Part shown: piece after piece, positions 16,831-26,019 of the stretch
How positions within the stretch are numbered: the stretch's first letter is position 1
Layout of the letters: every line of letters begins with the position of its first letter
Assembly: GCA_963831645.1 (NCBI GenBank)
Contig: CAWHQZ010000023.1
Span: 186,001 to 250,000, forward strand
Direction of reading: 5' to 3'
Length of the DNA: 64,000 bases
From: CAWHQZ01 sp963831645
GTDB lineage: Bacteria; Pseudomonadota; Alphaproteobacteria; Rhizobiales; Aestuariivirgaceae
Translations under genes and position numbers: made by a program
The notes under the pieces: model-generated
The model's input: only the letters and a program-made list of their open reading frames with translations
Databases searched by the model: none
What the model was told of the DNA's origin: nothing

Positions 16831-18111
16831 ATGATGCGTCTCAAAGCAGTCTTCGCTGCATGGGCGATGACCGGAGCAGTTCTGGCCAGCCAAACAGCAA
16901 ATGCAGAAACAACCACGCTCGAGTTCGTCGTGTGGAACTATTCGATCGACACGATCCAGGACAACATCAAGAAATTCGAAGCCGACAATCCGGATATCAA
17001 GGTCACCCTAACCGACTATACATGGCCGGACTACCAGGACAGCCTCGTTCTGAGATTCCGGGCCAATACCCAGACCGATATACTCTATGGTGGACAGGAC
17101 TGGTTGCCGGCCTGGGCAGCGGCCGGTTTCGTTGCGCCGCTGGATAGTGCTGCTCCAGCCGATGTCCTGGCGGATCTCCAGAAGGACATCGCCGGCTTTT
17201 CCCTCAACGATATGACGTACAAGGGCAAGCTTTACGGCCTGCCTTATTATGCCGACACGATATCGTTCGCATACAACAGGAAAATCCTCAGCGACAACGG
17301 CATCGGGGTGCCCACGACATGGGAGGAAGTGACAGCAGCGGCGGAAAAATTGAAAGCCGGTGGCATGGAGCATCCGATTGTCTATGAATACAATCAGGAG
17401 CTGCCGAACTTCTTCGATGCTTTCGTAGCGCAGGTATACGGCCGCGGTGGTGATCTGTTCGATGCCGACGGCAAGGCGGTCTTCGACGATCCGAACAACG
17501 AAGGCTATAAGCAGCTGCAATGGATTGCCGATGCCTTCGCCAAAGGCCTCGTGCAGCCGGAGACGCATGAATCGAAAATCATTCCGGCCATGAACACCGG
17601 CAAACATGCCTTTACCATCGTGTTCAACTATGTTCTCGCGGCGCTGAATAACAAGGCCGATCAGCCGCTGGCCGGGCAATTTGCGCTGGCGCCGATGCCG
17701 GGAGCGGCTCACAGCACCCTTGGCTTCACAAAATTCTATGCGATCACCGCGAGGACGGCCGCCGATAAGGCACGCGCCGAAGCTGCCTGGAAATTTGTAA
17801 ACTTCATGGCCGGAAAACCCTACCTGGTTGCAAAGCGATGGGCCGCCGAAAAGGGCCTGGGCTTCGGCCAGCTGTCGTTGTTCCAGGATCCAGAAGTCAT
17901 CGCCTCATGGGAGAAATGGATCGATGTGCCGACTTTAAATACCCAGGTCGCAAACGCCAGGGGCGGCACATGGAAGGAGTGGACTGCTGTCTGGTCGGCT
18001 TATTTTCGTCCATTGCTCGCCAAGGCGATGGTTGGCGAGGCCAGCGTCGATGAAACGATGAAGGCCGGCGCCGAGCGCTGGAACTCGATGCGGGAGAAAA
18101 TGGGCGGATAG
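16831..18111 (+). CDS. ABC transporter substrate-binding protein (sugar-type, family 1)
   Basis: A 426-aa exported protein: signal peptide (LKAVFAAWAMTGAVLASQTA, cleavage near NAE-TT), then TTLEFVVWNYSIDTIQDNIK and FEADNPDIKVTLTDYTWPDY. Family-1 features include ILYGGQDWLPAW, KLYGLPYYADTISFAYN, GVPTTWEEVTAAAEKLK and GFTKFYAITARTAA. Intact. It is followed by two permeases but no ATPase. Sugar-type binding proteins of this family also carry other ligands; the creatininase next door makes an amide or amino-sugar possible. The start is the first of two ATGs after GGGAG. Confidence 0.92.
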   Translation: MMRLKAVFAAWAMTGAVLASQTANAETTTLEFVVWNYSIDTIQDNIKKFEADNPDIKVTLTDYTWPDYQDSLVLRFRANTQTDILYGGQDWLPAWAAAGFVAPLDSAAPADVLADLQKDIAGFSLNDMTYKGKLYGLPYYADTISFAYNRKILSDNGIGVPTTWEEVTAAAEKLKAGGMEHPIVYEYNQELPNFFDAFVAQVYGRGGDLFDADGKAVFDDPNNEGYKQLQWIADAFAKGLVQPETHESKIIPAMNTGKHAFTIVFNYVLAALNNKADQPLAGQFALAPMPGAAHSTLGFTKFYAITARTAADKARAEAAWKFVNFMAGKPYLVAKRWAAEKGLGFGQLSLFQDPEVIASWEKWIDVPTLNTQVANARGGTWKEWTAVWSAYFRPLLAKAMVGEASVDETMKAGAERWNSMREKMGG

Positions 18112-18119
18112 CTCGCGAA

Positions 18120-18149
18120 ACGGATGGCGGAAGCCTTTTCGCCATCCGT
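18120..18149 (+). terminator. intercistronic stem-loop after binding-protein gene
   Basis: A perfect 10-bp inverted repeat: ACGGATGGCG (18120-18129), a 10-nt loop, CGCCATCCGT (18140-18149), 8 nt after the binding-protein stop. No T-run follows, so it is more likely an mRNA-stabilising or attenuating hairpin, as after malE, than a full terminator. Confidence 0.7.
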
Positions 18150-18159
18150 CACACTTCGC

Positions 18160-19038
18160 ATGTGGAGAATTCGACGTTATCCCGCCGCATGGTTGCTGCC
18201 CGCGCTCCTGCCGGTTGCTCTGCTCACGCTCTACCCAGTCGCCGATGCATTGTGGACCAGCCTGCATCAGGTGATGCTCCTGTTTCCTGGCGAGCCATTT
18301 GTCGGACTTGAGAATTACCGCGCTGTCGTCCAAGGAGAGTATTTCGGTGTCGCGCTGTGGAACTCGCTGCGCTTCGTATTTTTCACAGCGCCGCTCGTGG
18401 TGGCGGCGGGAATTGCGACGGCGCTGTTTCTTCAAAGGAAATTTCCTGGCTCGGCGGTTGTCCGCTCGGTGGTGCTGCTGCCGTGGGTCTTGCCCGGGGC
18501 GATCAGCGCGGTCCTTTGGATCTGGGTATTCCACCCGAGTTTTGGAGTGATCAACGAAGGTCTGAGAGCTCTTGGACTGATAAGCGGCTCCATCCCGTGG
18601 CTCACCAATCCGAAACTGGTGTTTGCCTGCATCGTCTTGGCCCATGCCTGGACGCAGATACCATTCTCGGTCGTGTTGATCATGGCGGCGCTCGCAGCAA
18701 TCAACAGCGAGACCCTCGAGGCCGCGGAAATGGATGGCGCCTCTTCCTGGCAGAGGTTCGTCCATGTGGTCTTTCCGCAGATCAAAGCCATAGTGGTTGT
18801 TCTGCTCGTCTACAACGCACTGACTGCTTTCACGAGCTACGATCTCGTATACTCGATGACAGGAGGTGGTCCGGGAACCGCAACCACGTTGCTGGCCTTC
18901 CAGATCTGGCGCGAAAGCTTTTCGATGTATGACTTCGGAGCCGGCTCTGCGGTCGCCTTCATCGTGGTGCTGATTTCCGGCGCGATGATCGTCGCGATCA
19001 CCAAGGCGCTCCCTTCGGATCTTTTCGAGGACGGCTGA
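18160..19038 (+). CDS. ABC transporter permease (MalF/UgpA-type)
   Basis: About 292 aa with six hydrophobic segments (first WLLPALLPVALLTLYPV). The EAA loop that contacts the ATPase is EAAEMDGASSWQRFVHVVFP. ATG 18160 (MWRIRRYPAAWLLPALL) gives a normal short N-terminus; the upstream ATG 18124 is inside the stem of the preceding hairpin, so it is less likely. A conserved SMTGGGPGTATTLL segment follows the EAA loop. It is separated from the second permease by 1 nt (stop 19038, GTG 19040), so the two are translated together. Confidence 0.9.
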   Translation: MWRIRRYPAAWLLPALLPVALLTLYPVADALWTSLHQVMLLFPGEPFVGLENYRAVVQGEYFGVALWNSLRFVFFTAPLVVAAGIATALFLQRKFPGSAVVRSVVLLPWVLPGAISAVLWIWVFHPSFGVINEGLRALGLISGSIPWLTNPKLVFACIVLAHAWTQIPFSVVLIMAALAAINSETLEAAEMDGASSWQRFVHVVFPQIKAIVVVLLVYNALTAFTSYDLVYSMTGGGPGTATTLLAFQIWRESFSMYDFGAGSAVAFIVVLISGAMIVAITKALPSDLFEDG

Positions 19039-19039
19039 A

Positions 19040-19927
19040 GTGCGACGGCGCTCTCATCCGCTTCCGACGCTCATTGGCGCCCTGACTATTCTTCTCTTCA
19101 CCGGCGGGCCTGTTCTGCTCGTGCTGGTCGGCAGTTTGGTCCCGGACCGCGTCTTGTTCGATCCCAATCGAGGCTTGCTGGATGAAGGCTTCAGCCTCGA
19201 CAACTACCGCTACATATTCACCGGCAAGCTTCCGGCGGCCTATCTTCAGGAAGGGGCCAACCGCGCGATGATCTCGGACGCGGCGCGCCAGGTGCCGCGA
19301 AGCTTATGGAACTCGGCGCAGATCGCATTGATCGTTGCCGCATTCAATCTCATTCTTGGCGCACCCGCCGCGTTTCTTTTCGCTCTCTACTCGTTTCCGG
19401 CAAAGAAACCCAGCTTCATGTTTCTGATTTTGAGCCCACTGGTACCGACCATAGCGCTCATCACGCCCATCTATATGATGATCGAAGCAGCCGGCCTGCT
19501 TGGCAGCAAGATCGGGATTATTTTCATTCACACGGCGCGGGCGCTGCCGTTTACCGTCCTCATTCTCTCGGTGTTTTTCCGCAGGATCCCGACCGAGCTG
19601 TTCGAGGCAGCCACCATGGACGGATGCAATCGTCTGCAGAGCTTTTACTGGATCGCCTGCCCGGTCGCCCTGCCGTCGATGATCGCGACCGGCCTGTTCG
19701 CATTCATGCTGTCCTACGCAGAATTCATGTTTTCGATGGTGCTGTCAGGCGATGCACGCAGCCGTCCCGTTTCAGTTGTGATGACGGCGCTCGCGCGCAA
19801 CACGGATGTATCCTGGGGGCTGCTCAATAGTGCGATTTTCATCACGCTCGTTCCAACCCTGATTCTCGTCGTTCTGGTATGGAGATTCGTGGTCGAAGCC
19901 ATGCTGCAGGGCGCTGTGAAAGGTTGA
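19040..19927 (+). CDS. ABC transporter permease (MalG/UgpE-type)
   Basis: A 295-aa protein with GTG start 19040. The first helix is LIGALTILLFTGGPVLLVLV, then a periplasmic loop, and helices around LIVAAFNLILGAPAAFLFAL and FLILSPLVPTIALITPIYMM. The EAA motif is ELFEAATMDGCNRLQSFYWI. The last helix is AIFITLVPTLILVVLVWRF. It is the last gene of this importer; no ATP-binding protein follows, so the complex must borrow one. The MsmK-type ATPase at 43966-45045 is the nearest candidate. Confidence 0.9.
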   Translation: MRRRSHPLPTLIGALTILLFTGGPVLLVLVGSLVPDRVLFDPNRGLLDEGFSLDNYRYIFTGKLPAAYLQEGANRAMISDAARQVPRSLWNSAQIALIVAAFNLILGAPAAFLFALYSFPAKKPSFMFLILSPLVPTIALITPIYMMIEAAGLLGSKIGIIFIHTARALPFTVLILSVFFRRIPTELFEAATMDGCNRLQSFYWIACPVALPSMIATGLFAFMLSYAEFMFSMVLSGDARSRPVSVVMTALARNTDVSWGLLNSAIFITLVPTLILVVLVWRFVVEAMLQGAVKG

Positions 19928-20235
19928 AAAGCAGGGGCCGGACCTTGGCTCTTCTCAAGCGGGCGGGATGAGGCCGGATGTTACGCCGGCAGCTATCGCA
20001 GGCATGTGCACTGGACCACTCTTACCAGCCAGCGGGCGGGCCGACATGCTCGCGCTTCACTCGGACATTGAACCGCTCACCCGCGCCGGTGAGAGTAGGC
20101 TCGTGCCGAAGCGATGGCACGGACTTTCGGGCGCAGTCGTATCTCGTCCACTTCGCGCGAGCGCCGCTACCCTGTCAAAGGACAGCACGGCTTAAATATG
20201 AGGTAGAATGGAGGACGAACCGAAGGAGGGCAGAC
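19928..20235 (+). other. gap without a recognised gene
   Basis: 308 bp between the permease stop and the DUF1059 gene. The DUF1059 frame stays open back to 19978, but the translation there is Arg/Ser/Pro-rich and unlike any family I know. No terminator with a T-run, RNA gene or EcfG promoter was seen. Confidence 0.5.
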
Positions 20236-20412
20236 ATGAGCAAGATTCTCAAATGCGGAGACGTCGTTCCCGGATGCAAGTTCGTCATTCATGGCGAAGG
20301 CGAGGACGAGGTGATGATGAAGGCTGCCGATCACGCGCGCACCACGCATGGCGTCGACCACTTGTCTGAGCCCCTCAAGACACAGATCCGGGCCGCCATC
20401 AGAGATGGGTAG
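20236..20412 (+). CDS. DUF1059 small protein
   Basis: 58 aa: MSKILKCGDVVPGCKFVIHG, EGEDEVMMKAADHARTTHGV, ending QIRAAIRDG. This is the complete DUF1059 pattern (two Cys in CGDVVPGC and a HARxxHG helix), a small soluble family of unknown function. AAGGAGG sits 7 nt before the ATG and fixes the start. Monocistronic by position; convergent with the DUF2236 gene 14 bp away. Confidence 0.9.
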   Translation: MSKILKCGDVVPGCKFVIHGEGEDEVMMKAADHARTTHGVDHLSEPLKTQIRAAIRDG

Positions 20413-20426
20413 AGGCCGGGCCCAGA

Positions 20427-21437
20427 TCACACCAGCCATCGCCTTCCGATCCAGAGCAGGTTAGCACCCTGGATGATCGGGCTCAGCCGCGTCCGCCCGA
20501 AGAGTCGGGCCTGCGCTTCCTGATAGGGGCCGACGTAGCGCAAATGATAGGGGAGCATGGGATGAATTCGCCTGATCCAGCCGAGAGCCCCCTCAGCCAT
20601 TCGCTGCTCGCTTCTCCCGTATCGTAACCCGAAACCTTCTCTCAGCCGCCGTGGCAGCAGTTGCGCCGTCAAGGCGCGATACCAGGCGGGCGGGTGCAGC
20701 CATGAGCCGGTATCGGCGAATATTTTCTCGGCAATCGCGCGGGCCGCCGGTGTTACCGTCAACACATCCGACTGCCACATGCATTCATTGTAGGCCGTGA
20801 AGGCCTTCCAGTCCGCTGGCAGAGAACCGGCATCCAGACCAAACAGGGCCGCGAAGCGTCGGCTCTCGCCGTAGTAGCGCTCCCGCACCTCATTCGTAAG
20901 CGGCGGCAGTGCCAGATCGTGTGCGACGAGCGCGCTTTCCGTGAGCGTCGCGTGGACCCATTGCAGCGCTGAAGGCTCGTTGGCCCAGTACGGGGATCTG
21001 GCGGGAAAAGGCCCGGCGGCTGCCGCGAGATTGCCACGGATCATCGCATGACGGCGATGAAGTCGACGCGCCGCGGTCAATGCCTGACTGACGGTGCCAA
21101 ACAACATGCTGTACGAGATGCTGAAGGTCTGGTGGAATCTTTTTAACGGGGCGTCGAGCGCGCACGAGTGATCGGCGATTGCCGCCGCGATCCACGGATG
21201 GGCGAGCTGCAGCAGCAAGGCGCGCCCCGCGCCGAGAAACACTACCGTCTCCCGGTTCACTGTCCATGAAAGCGAATGGGGCCCGAATAGACCCTTCAGC
21301 GGTTGAGCATGCGCCGCCAGGAGCGAAAGCTGGCGCTCGAGGTCGTTTTCAGTGACATGCATGGCATTGCCGGTGCTCGATCTTGCCGATGAAGCAGAAA
21401 CTCGTACGCTTCGTGTCTCTTCAGTATCACGGAACAT
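20427..21437 (-). CDS. DUF2236/MpaB-family putative oxygenase
   Basis: About 336 aa. The start at 21437 (MFRDTEETRS) is supported by GGAGG 6 nt upstream and overlaps the preceding gene by 11 bp. The DUF2236 core has WTVNRETVVFLGAGRALLLQ, LAHPWIAAAIADHS, a LFGTV segment, LQWVHATLTESALVAHDLAL and ERYYGESRRFAALFGL. Several conserved His residues could coordinate haem or iron; latex-clearing protein Lcp is a distant haem relative. It is the third gene of a minus-strand operon after formamidase and a binding-protein-like gene. Substrate unknown. Confidence 0.85.
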   Translation of the reverse strand: MFRDTEETRSVRVSASSARSSTGNAMHVTENDLERQLSLLAAHAQPLKGLFGPHSLSWTVNRETVVFLGAGRALLLQLAHPWIAAAIADHSCALDAPLKRFHQTFSISYSMLFGTVSQALTAARRLHRRHAMIRGNLAAAAGPFPARSPYWANEPSALQWVHATLTESALVAHDLALPPLTNEVRERYYGESRRFAALFGLDAGSLPADWKAFTAYNECMWQSDVLTVTPAARAIAEKIFADTGSWLHPPAWYRALTAQLLPRRLREGFGLRYGRSEQRMAEGALGWIRRIHPMLPYHLRYVGPYQEAQARLFGRTRLSPIIQGANLLWIGRRWLV

Positions 21438-22071
21438 GTACTTCCTCCGCATCGTGAACATCCTCATGGCTCGGCTCAGGCCCTTCGGGCTTGGCGCCGC
21501 CGGAGAAGAAGGCGATGGCGCCGGGATGCAGCGGCAGACGCGGGTCGGGTGCGGCGGGTGGCTCCGATTTGGCTGGTTTCACGGTGAAGTCCGCGCCGCT
21601 CGCGCTCAGGGCCTCGGCGATGAGCCAAGCGTGGAGCGCTGCGAAATCGTCGCGGCAGACGAGGAGGAAATCCTCGACGCCGACAAGGGTCATAAGCGGC
21701 ATCGGCCCGTAGCCGGCAAAAGGCGCCTTGCCTTCGCGTAAGGCGGCGGCATCGTCCGGGCGCATCAGCGCCAGGTCCATTTGATGCGAGCTCAGGAGAC
21801 TTGCGATGCGCGCCTTGTGCGGCGCCCGGCTCACCTGTGCCTGGCTCTCGGGCAATTCGCGCAGCAGCGCCGCCGCCACTTTGCGGCCCAGCTCGAAAGA
21901 GGCAGGGTCGGCGCGCGTGGTCAGGATCAGCAAATAGCGCTTGCGGTAGATGCCCCACTGGCCGTAAGGCGCATGCCCGGAACACGCCAACCCGGCAAGG
22001 CCCGCCAGCGTCAGTTTCAGAAATCGGCGGCGAGCCGCGAGCTCGCCGGCGCGCCGTGTAGATTCCGTCAC
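21427..22071 (-). CDS. Tat-signal periplasmic protein, TAXI/solute-binding-like
   Basis: About 214 aa from GTG 22071. A twin-arginine-like N-terminus (LAARRRFLKLTLAGLAGLAC) precedes LLILTTRADPASFELGRKVA, SSHQMDLALMRPDDAAALRE and MPLMTLVGVEDFLLVCRDDF. The layout recalls the small TAXI-type binding proteins with LAxxxPDxA and an internal GVExxLVxxxD segment. The C-terminus is Pro/Glu/Asp-rich. It starts 1 bp beyond the formamidase stop and overlaps DUF2236 at its end, so all three are one operon. The family call is tentative. Confidence 0.6.
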   Translation of the reverse strand: MTESTRRAGELAARRRFLKLTLAGLAGLACSGHAPYGQWGIYRKRYLLILTTRADPASFELGRKVAAALLRELPESQAQVSRAPHKARIASLLSSHQMDLALMRPDDAAALREGKAPFAGYGPMPLMTLVGVEDFLLVCRDDFAALHAWLIAEALSASGADFTVKPAKSEPPAAPDPRLPLHPGAIAFFSGGAKPEGPEPSHEDVHDAEEVHVP

Positions 22072-22072
22072 T

Positions 22073-23330
22073 TCACTCCTTGAAGATGGTGAGCGGCAGG
22101 ATGGCGGAAACGGCATAATTGGGAACGTCCACGACATTGCCGATCCGCAGGTCCGCCGCGACGCTCGCCACCACATAGGCCTGTTCGGGCGTCAGACCCT
22201 TCTCCTTGACCATCCAGTCGATAAGCGCGATCAGCGCGTTGCGCGCCGCGAGCATCAGGTCTTCCGAGAGATTTTCGAGCGGTCCGATCTTCTCACCGCC
22301 CAGATAGGCATGCTGCGGAGGGATTTCGCCCTTGGCCTTGAGCGGGAATCCGGTGGTCGCGTAGAATTCCGTCGGCGCCAGCTTGACGAGTTGGTCGCCG
22401 CCTTCGAAGTGCGGCACCTTCACCGACGCGCCGAGACCTGCCCGGATCTCCGTGACGAGCGTCACCGTGGCGCCCATCTCGATCGCCGTGCCCGAGACTT
22501 CGCCGTCTCCTTGCGCGAAATGCACATCGCCGACGAACAGTCCGCAGCCATCGACGAAGCAGGGGAACAGCGTGGTGGTGCCGACGACCATTTGCTTGAT
22601 GTCCATATTGCCGCCGTTCTCGCGCGGCGGAATGGTGCGGAGGCAAGCGTCCTTGTGGCTGCCCTCCGGCCCGCAAACGGTGGCCGGAAGGGCGCCCATG
22701 GGCTGTGGCGTGAGCGCCACGCCGCCGGCTGCCGCAAGTCCCGCCTCACGCTCCAGCATCGTGACCGTTTCAGGTTCGCCGGGCAGGACACCCACCGTTC
22801 CCATGAAACCGTTGAAGGGGATGACGACGCCGGGGATTTGCTCGGAGACCGCCTGCGTACGGCTCAGTTTCCAGTTTGCGATGTAGGGATTGGTGAACTT
22901 GTCGCGCAGGAAACCGAAGCCCGGAACGATGACCGTGTAGCCATATTCGTCGGGCGCCACGTCGAGAAGCGTCACCGCGATCACGTCGCCGCGCTTGGCG
23001 CCTTCGATGTTGACGGGACCGGTCAGAGGATGGACGAGGTTGAGATCCAGCGCCGTCACGTCCTCTGGCTTCGAGTCCAGTGTGAGATCCGAGATCGAAC
23101 GCATCGCGTGTGCTGAAAACGATGTGCTGGCCGGGTTTCGCCGTCATCACCGCCGGGATGGCCGGGTGCATGCGGTTGAAGCAGTTCCTGTCCTCGGCGC
23201 AATGGGTGCCCATGCGGTCGACGCGCATGGTTTCCCACGCCTTCACGCTGCCGGTGTCGGCGAAAGCCGGCGCGGCGCTGACCATCTGCGCCGCTGCCAA
23301 ACCGGCCGCCGCCATGATCCTGATTGCCAT
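22073..23330 (-). CDS. acetamidase/formamidase, exported (frameshifted)
   Basis: The first frame begins MAIRIMAAAGLAAAQMVSAA with cleavage near AFA-DTGS, then KPGQHIVFSTRDAFD. The second frame continues SDLTLDSKPEDVTALDLNLV, HPLTGPVNIEGAKRGDVIAV, then FGFLRDKF, PRENGGNMDIK and GDVHFAQGDGEVSGTAIEMG, all FmdA/AmdA hallmarks. The break lies near 23095. Formamidases release ammonia from formamide or acetamide. Most are cytoplasmic; the signal peptide is distinctive and points to periplasmic or extracellular amide cleavage. It heads the operon with a binding-protein-like gene and DUF2236. Confidence 0.88.
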
Positions 23331-23546
23331 TCCTGTCCTCCCCTTGTGCGTTCTGCCCAACTCGAAACCGGCGGGCATGTTCCATTGGCGCGATCAGGAT
23401 GTTACGTCTGGCTTTCATGGGCTGACAAGTGGGACTACCCTGCTGGGCTCGAATTCACCCTCAAACGAGCGATCTCTCCGCGCCGCGCCGGCATGGATTG
23501 TTGAAGTCACCGAAGCTAAGCTGCCTGCTGAGGAATCCTTACGCTC

Positions 23547-25302
23547 ATGGAACACCGCCTGGCCGCCGTGCTGATGGCCGACGTGGTCGGTTACAGCCGC
23601 CTTATGGAAGCGGATGAAGCGGGCACCCTCGCTGCCCTGAAGGAAAGGCGGACCTCGATCGTGGAGCCGACCATCCGCGCCCATGGAGGGCGCATCGTCA
23701 AGGTCATGGGCGACGGTGTCCTTGTCGAGTTTGGCAGCGCGATCAACGCGGTTACCGGCGCTGCTGACCTGCAGCGCAGGATGGCGGAAGCGAATGCACA
23801 CTTGCCGGAAGACCGCCGGATCATTCTGCGCATCGGCATCAACCTCGGCGACGTGATCGGGGAGGGCAGGGATATCTATGGTGAAGGGGTTAACGTTGCC
23901 TCGCGGCTCGAAGCGTTTGCTGAACCCGGTGGGATTTGCATCTCGGCTAAAGTCTACGAGGAAGTCCGCGGCAAGGCCGACTTCCGAGTTCGAGGATATC
24001 GGCGAGCAAACCCTGAAGAACATCGCGCGGCCAATTCAGGCCTATCGTTTCCGCGCCGCCGATACATCCATCAATCCTCCGACTGCCCGCCCGGCGCTCA
24101 AACTTCCGGACAAGCCGTCGATCGCCGTCCTGCCGTTCCGGAACATGAGCGGCGATCCGGAGCAGGAATACTTCGCCGACGGAATGGTGGAGGAGATCAT
24201 CACCGCCCTGTCGCGCATCCGCTGGCTGTTCGTGATCGCCCGCAATTCGAGCTTCGCCTACAAGGGCCGCGCGGTGGACGTAAAGCAGGTCGGACGCGAG
24301 CTCGGCGTGCGCTACGTGCTGGAAGGCAGCGTGCGCAAGGCGGGAAATCGCATGCGCATCACGGCCCAGCTCATCGATGCTGCGACGGGCGCTCATCTTT
24401 GGGCTGATCGTTTCGACGGCAAGATTGAGGATGTCTTCGATCTGCAGGATCAGGTGACGGCGCGCGTGGTCGGTGCCATCGGGCCCAAGCTGGAACAGGC
24501 GGAGATCGAAAGGGCCAAGCGCAAACCGACGGAAAGCCTGGATGCTTACGACTGCTATCTGCGCGGCATGTCGGCCTTTCACCGGTATACGAGAGAGGGT
24601 CATGAAGAGTCCCTCGCGCTGTTCTACCGCGCCATCGAGCTCGATCCCGATTTCGCCTCCGCCGTTGGCATGGCCGCGCGCTGCTACGGGCAGCGTGTCG
24701 GCTTCGGTTGGATGGTTGACCGCACGCGCGAGACTGCCGAGGCCGAACGGCTGGCGCGACGGGCTGCCGAGCTTGGCAAGGATGACGCCGTAGCGCTTTG
24801 CACCGCCGGGATGGCACTCATAGTGGTTGTTGCCGACCTCGACGATGGCGCCGCCCTCATTGAGCGGGCTCTGGAACTCAATCCGAACTTGGCGTGGGCC
24901 TGGCTCTTCGGCGCATGGGCGAAATTGCTGGCTGGCAAGCCGGAATCCGCGATCGAGTACACCGGGCGTGCCATGCGGCTGAGCCCTCAGGATCCGCAGA
25001 TTTTCGCCATGCAAACGGCTACTGCGTTCGCCCATTTCTTTGCCGGCCGTGCGGAGGAGGCATTGTCGTGGGCCGAAAGGGCCATGCGAATGCAATCAAA
25101 CTTCTTTGTCGCGGTGTGCATGGCCGCAGCCAGCGGCGCGCTCGCGGGTCGGCTTGCGGAAGCAGAGAAGGCCATGGTTCGCCTGCGACAGCTTCGTCCA
25201 GACCTGCGCATCTCTACCTTAGGAGGCCTGCTGCCTTTCCTTCGACCGCCTGATCTGGCCAGGCTCGCGGATGGACTGCGGATAGCCGGGCTTCCGGACT
25301 GA
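23547..25302 (+). CDS. class III adenylate/guanylate cyclase with TolB-like and TPR region (frameshifted)
   Basis: Frame one is the cyclase domain: MEHRLAAVLMADVVGYSRLM, GRIVKVMGDGVLVEFGSAIN and IYGEGVNVASRLEAFAEPGG. Frame two continues FEDIGEQTLKNIARPIQAYR, then PDKPSIAVLPFRNMSGDPEQ, FADGMVEEIITALS and several TPR-like repeats (YRAIELDPDFASA, IERALELNPNLAWAWLFGAW). The join is near 23988, where ttccgagttcgag holds one extra base. Metal Asp residues (ADVVGYS, GDGVL) are present, so activity is plausible. The paralogue at 36786-38543 is intact with the same order. This family produces cAMP or cGMP; the TPR part probably binds partners. Confidence 0.88.
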
Positions 25303-25342
25303 AAGAGCTCCGCCGGGGGAGTCGGATAAGTGCTTGCTCTTG

Positions 25343-25972
25343 TTAATCCTGTTTCCACTCCTCATCGGCGAAAGCCTTCGATGAGTTCGTCCTGGGAAAC
25401 GGAATGTCAGGCACCTTCACCTCGAGGAAGGCGCACAGTGGTTGCCAGCCGTCCCGCAGATCGAACGTCAGCAATCTGTCGGAAGGAATTGTAGACTGGA
25501 CTTCGGCGACGTGTTCGCGAAACACTCGCGTGGCATAGTCGCGTTCCGACATTCGGTTGTTGAAGACCTGGACGACGACCGTCTGGTACCCCATTTCGGC
25601 GATAGCATTCACATGTGGCGAAGGATGCGTCCCGCGCGCCGAGAGGAAGGGCGCGATCGTTGCCTGCACGCTGTCGAACCAGTCGTCGGCATCGCGGACC
25701 GAGAGGATCACCTTGGCGGCGGGGAAGTGCAGTGCCAGTTCCCGCCAATACCTCGCCCCGGGGAAGTCAACCTGTGACCTGTAGCCGCGGAAAACATGGT
25801 CCCAGTCGACTGCCTCGCCTCGCGCCGCCGCCTCCCAATCCGGCAGAAGCTCGGGATTGTCCCGGACCTCGAACATGTGATGACAGGGCCCGAAGCCCAG
25901 ATGCTCGAGCGCGAGTTTCAGCGAGTTTGTCCCGGTGCGGCCGAAGCCTGCACCGATAATTTCCAAAGGCAC
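25343..25972 (-). CDS. sulfotransferase-family P-loop protein
   Basis: 209 aa. The 5'-phosphosulfate loop is IIGAGFGRTGTNSLKLALEH at residue 4; the family also shows FGPCHHMFEV, FPAAKVILSVRDADDWFDSV (3'-phosphate motif region) and PFPRTNSSKAF at the end. It resembles the small sulfotransferase-like proteins widespread in bacteria and eukaryotes, for which activity is rarely shown. It lies 47 bp downstream of the polyamine ABC ATPase on the same strand and could be the last gene of that operon. Confidence 0.85.
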   Translation of the reverse strand: MPLEIIGAGFGRTGTNSLKLALEHLGFGPCHHMFEVRDNPELLPDWEAAARGEAVDWDHVFRGYRSQVDFPGARYWRELALHFPAAKVILSVRDADDWFDSVQATIAPFLSARGTHPSPHVNAIAEMGYQTVVVQVFNNRMSERDYATRVFREHVAEVQSTIPSDRLLTFDLRDGWQPLCAFLEVKVPDIPFPRTNSSKAFADEEWKQD

Positions 25973-26019
25973 TGTGATCCTCCAGCGTCAGTTTTTTCCG
26001 ACAGGCTTCAACCTCTGCT

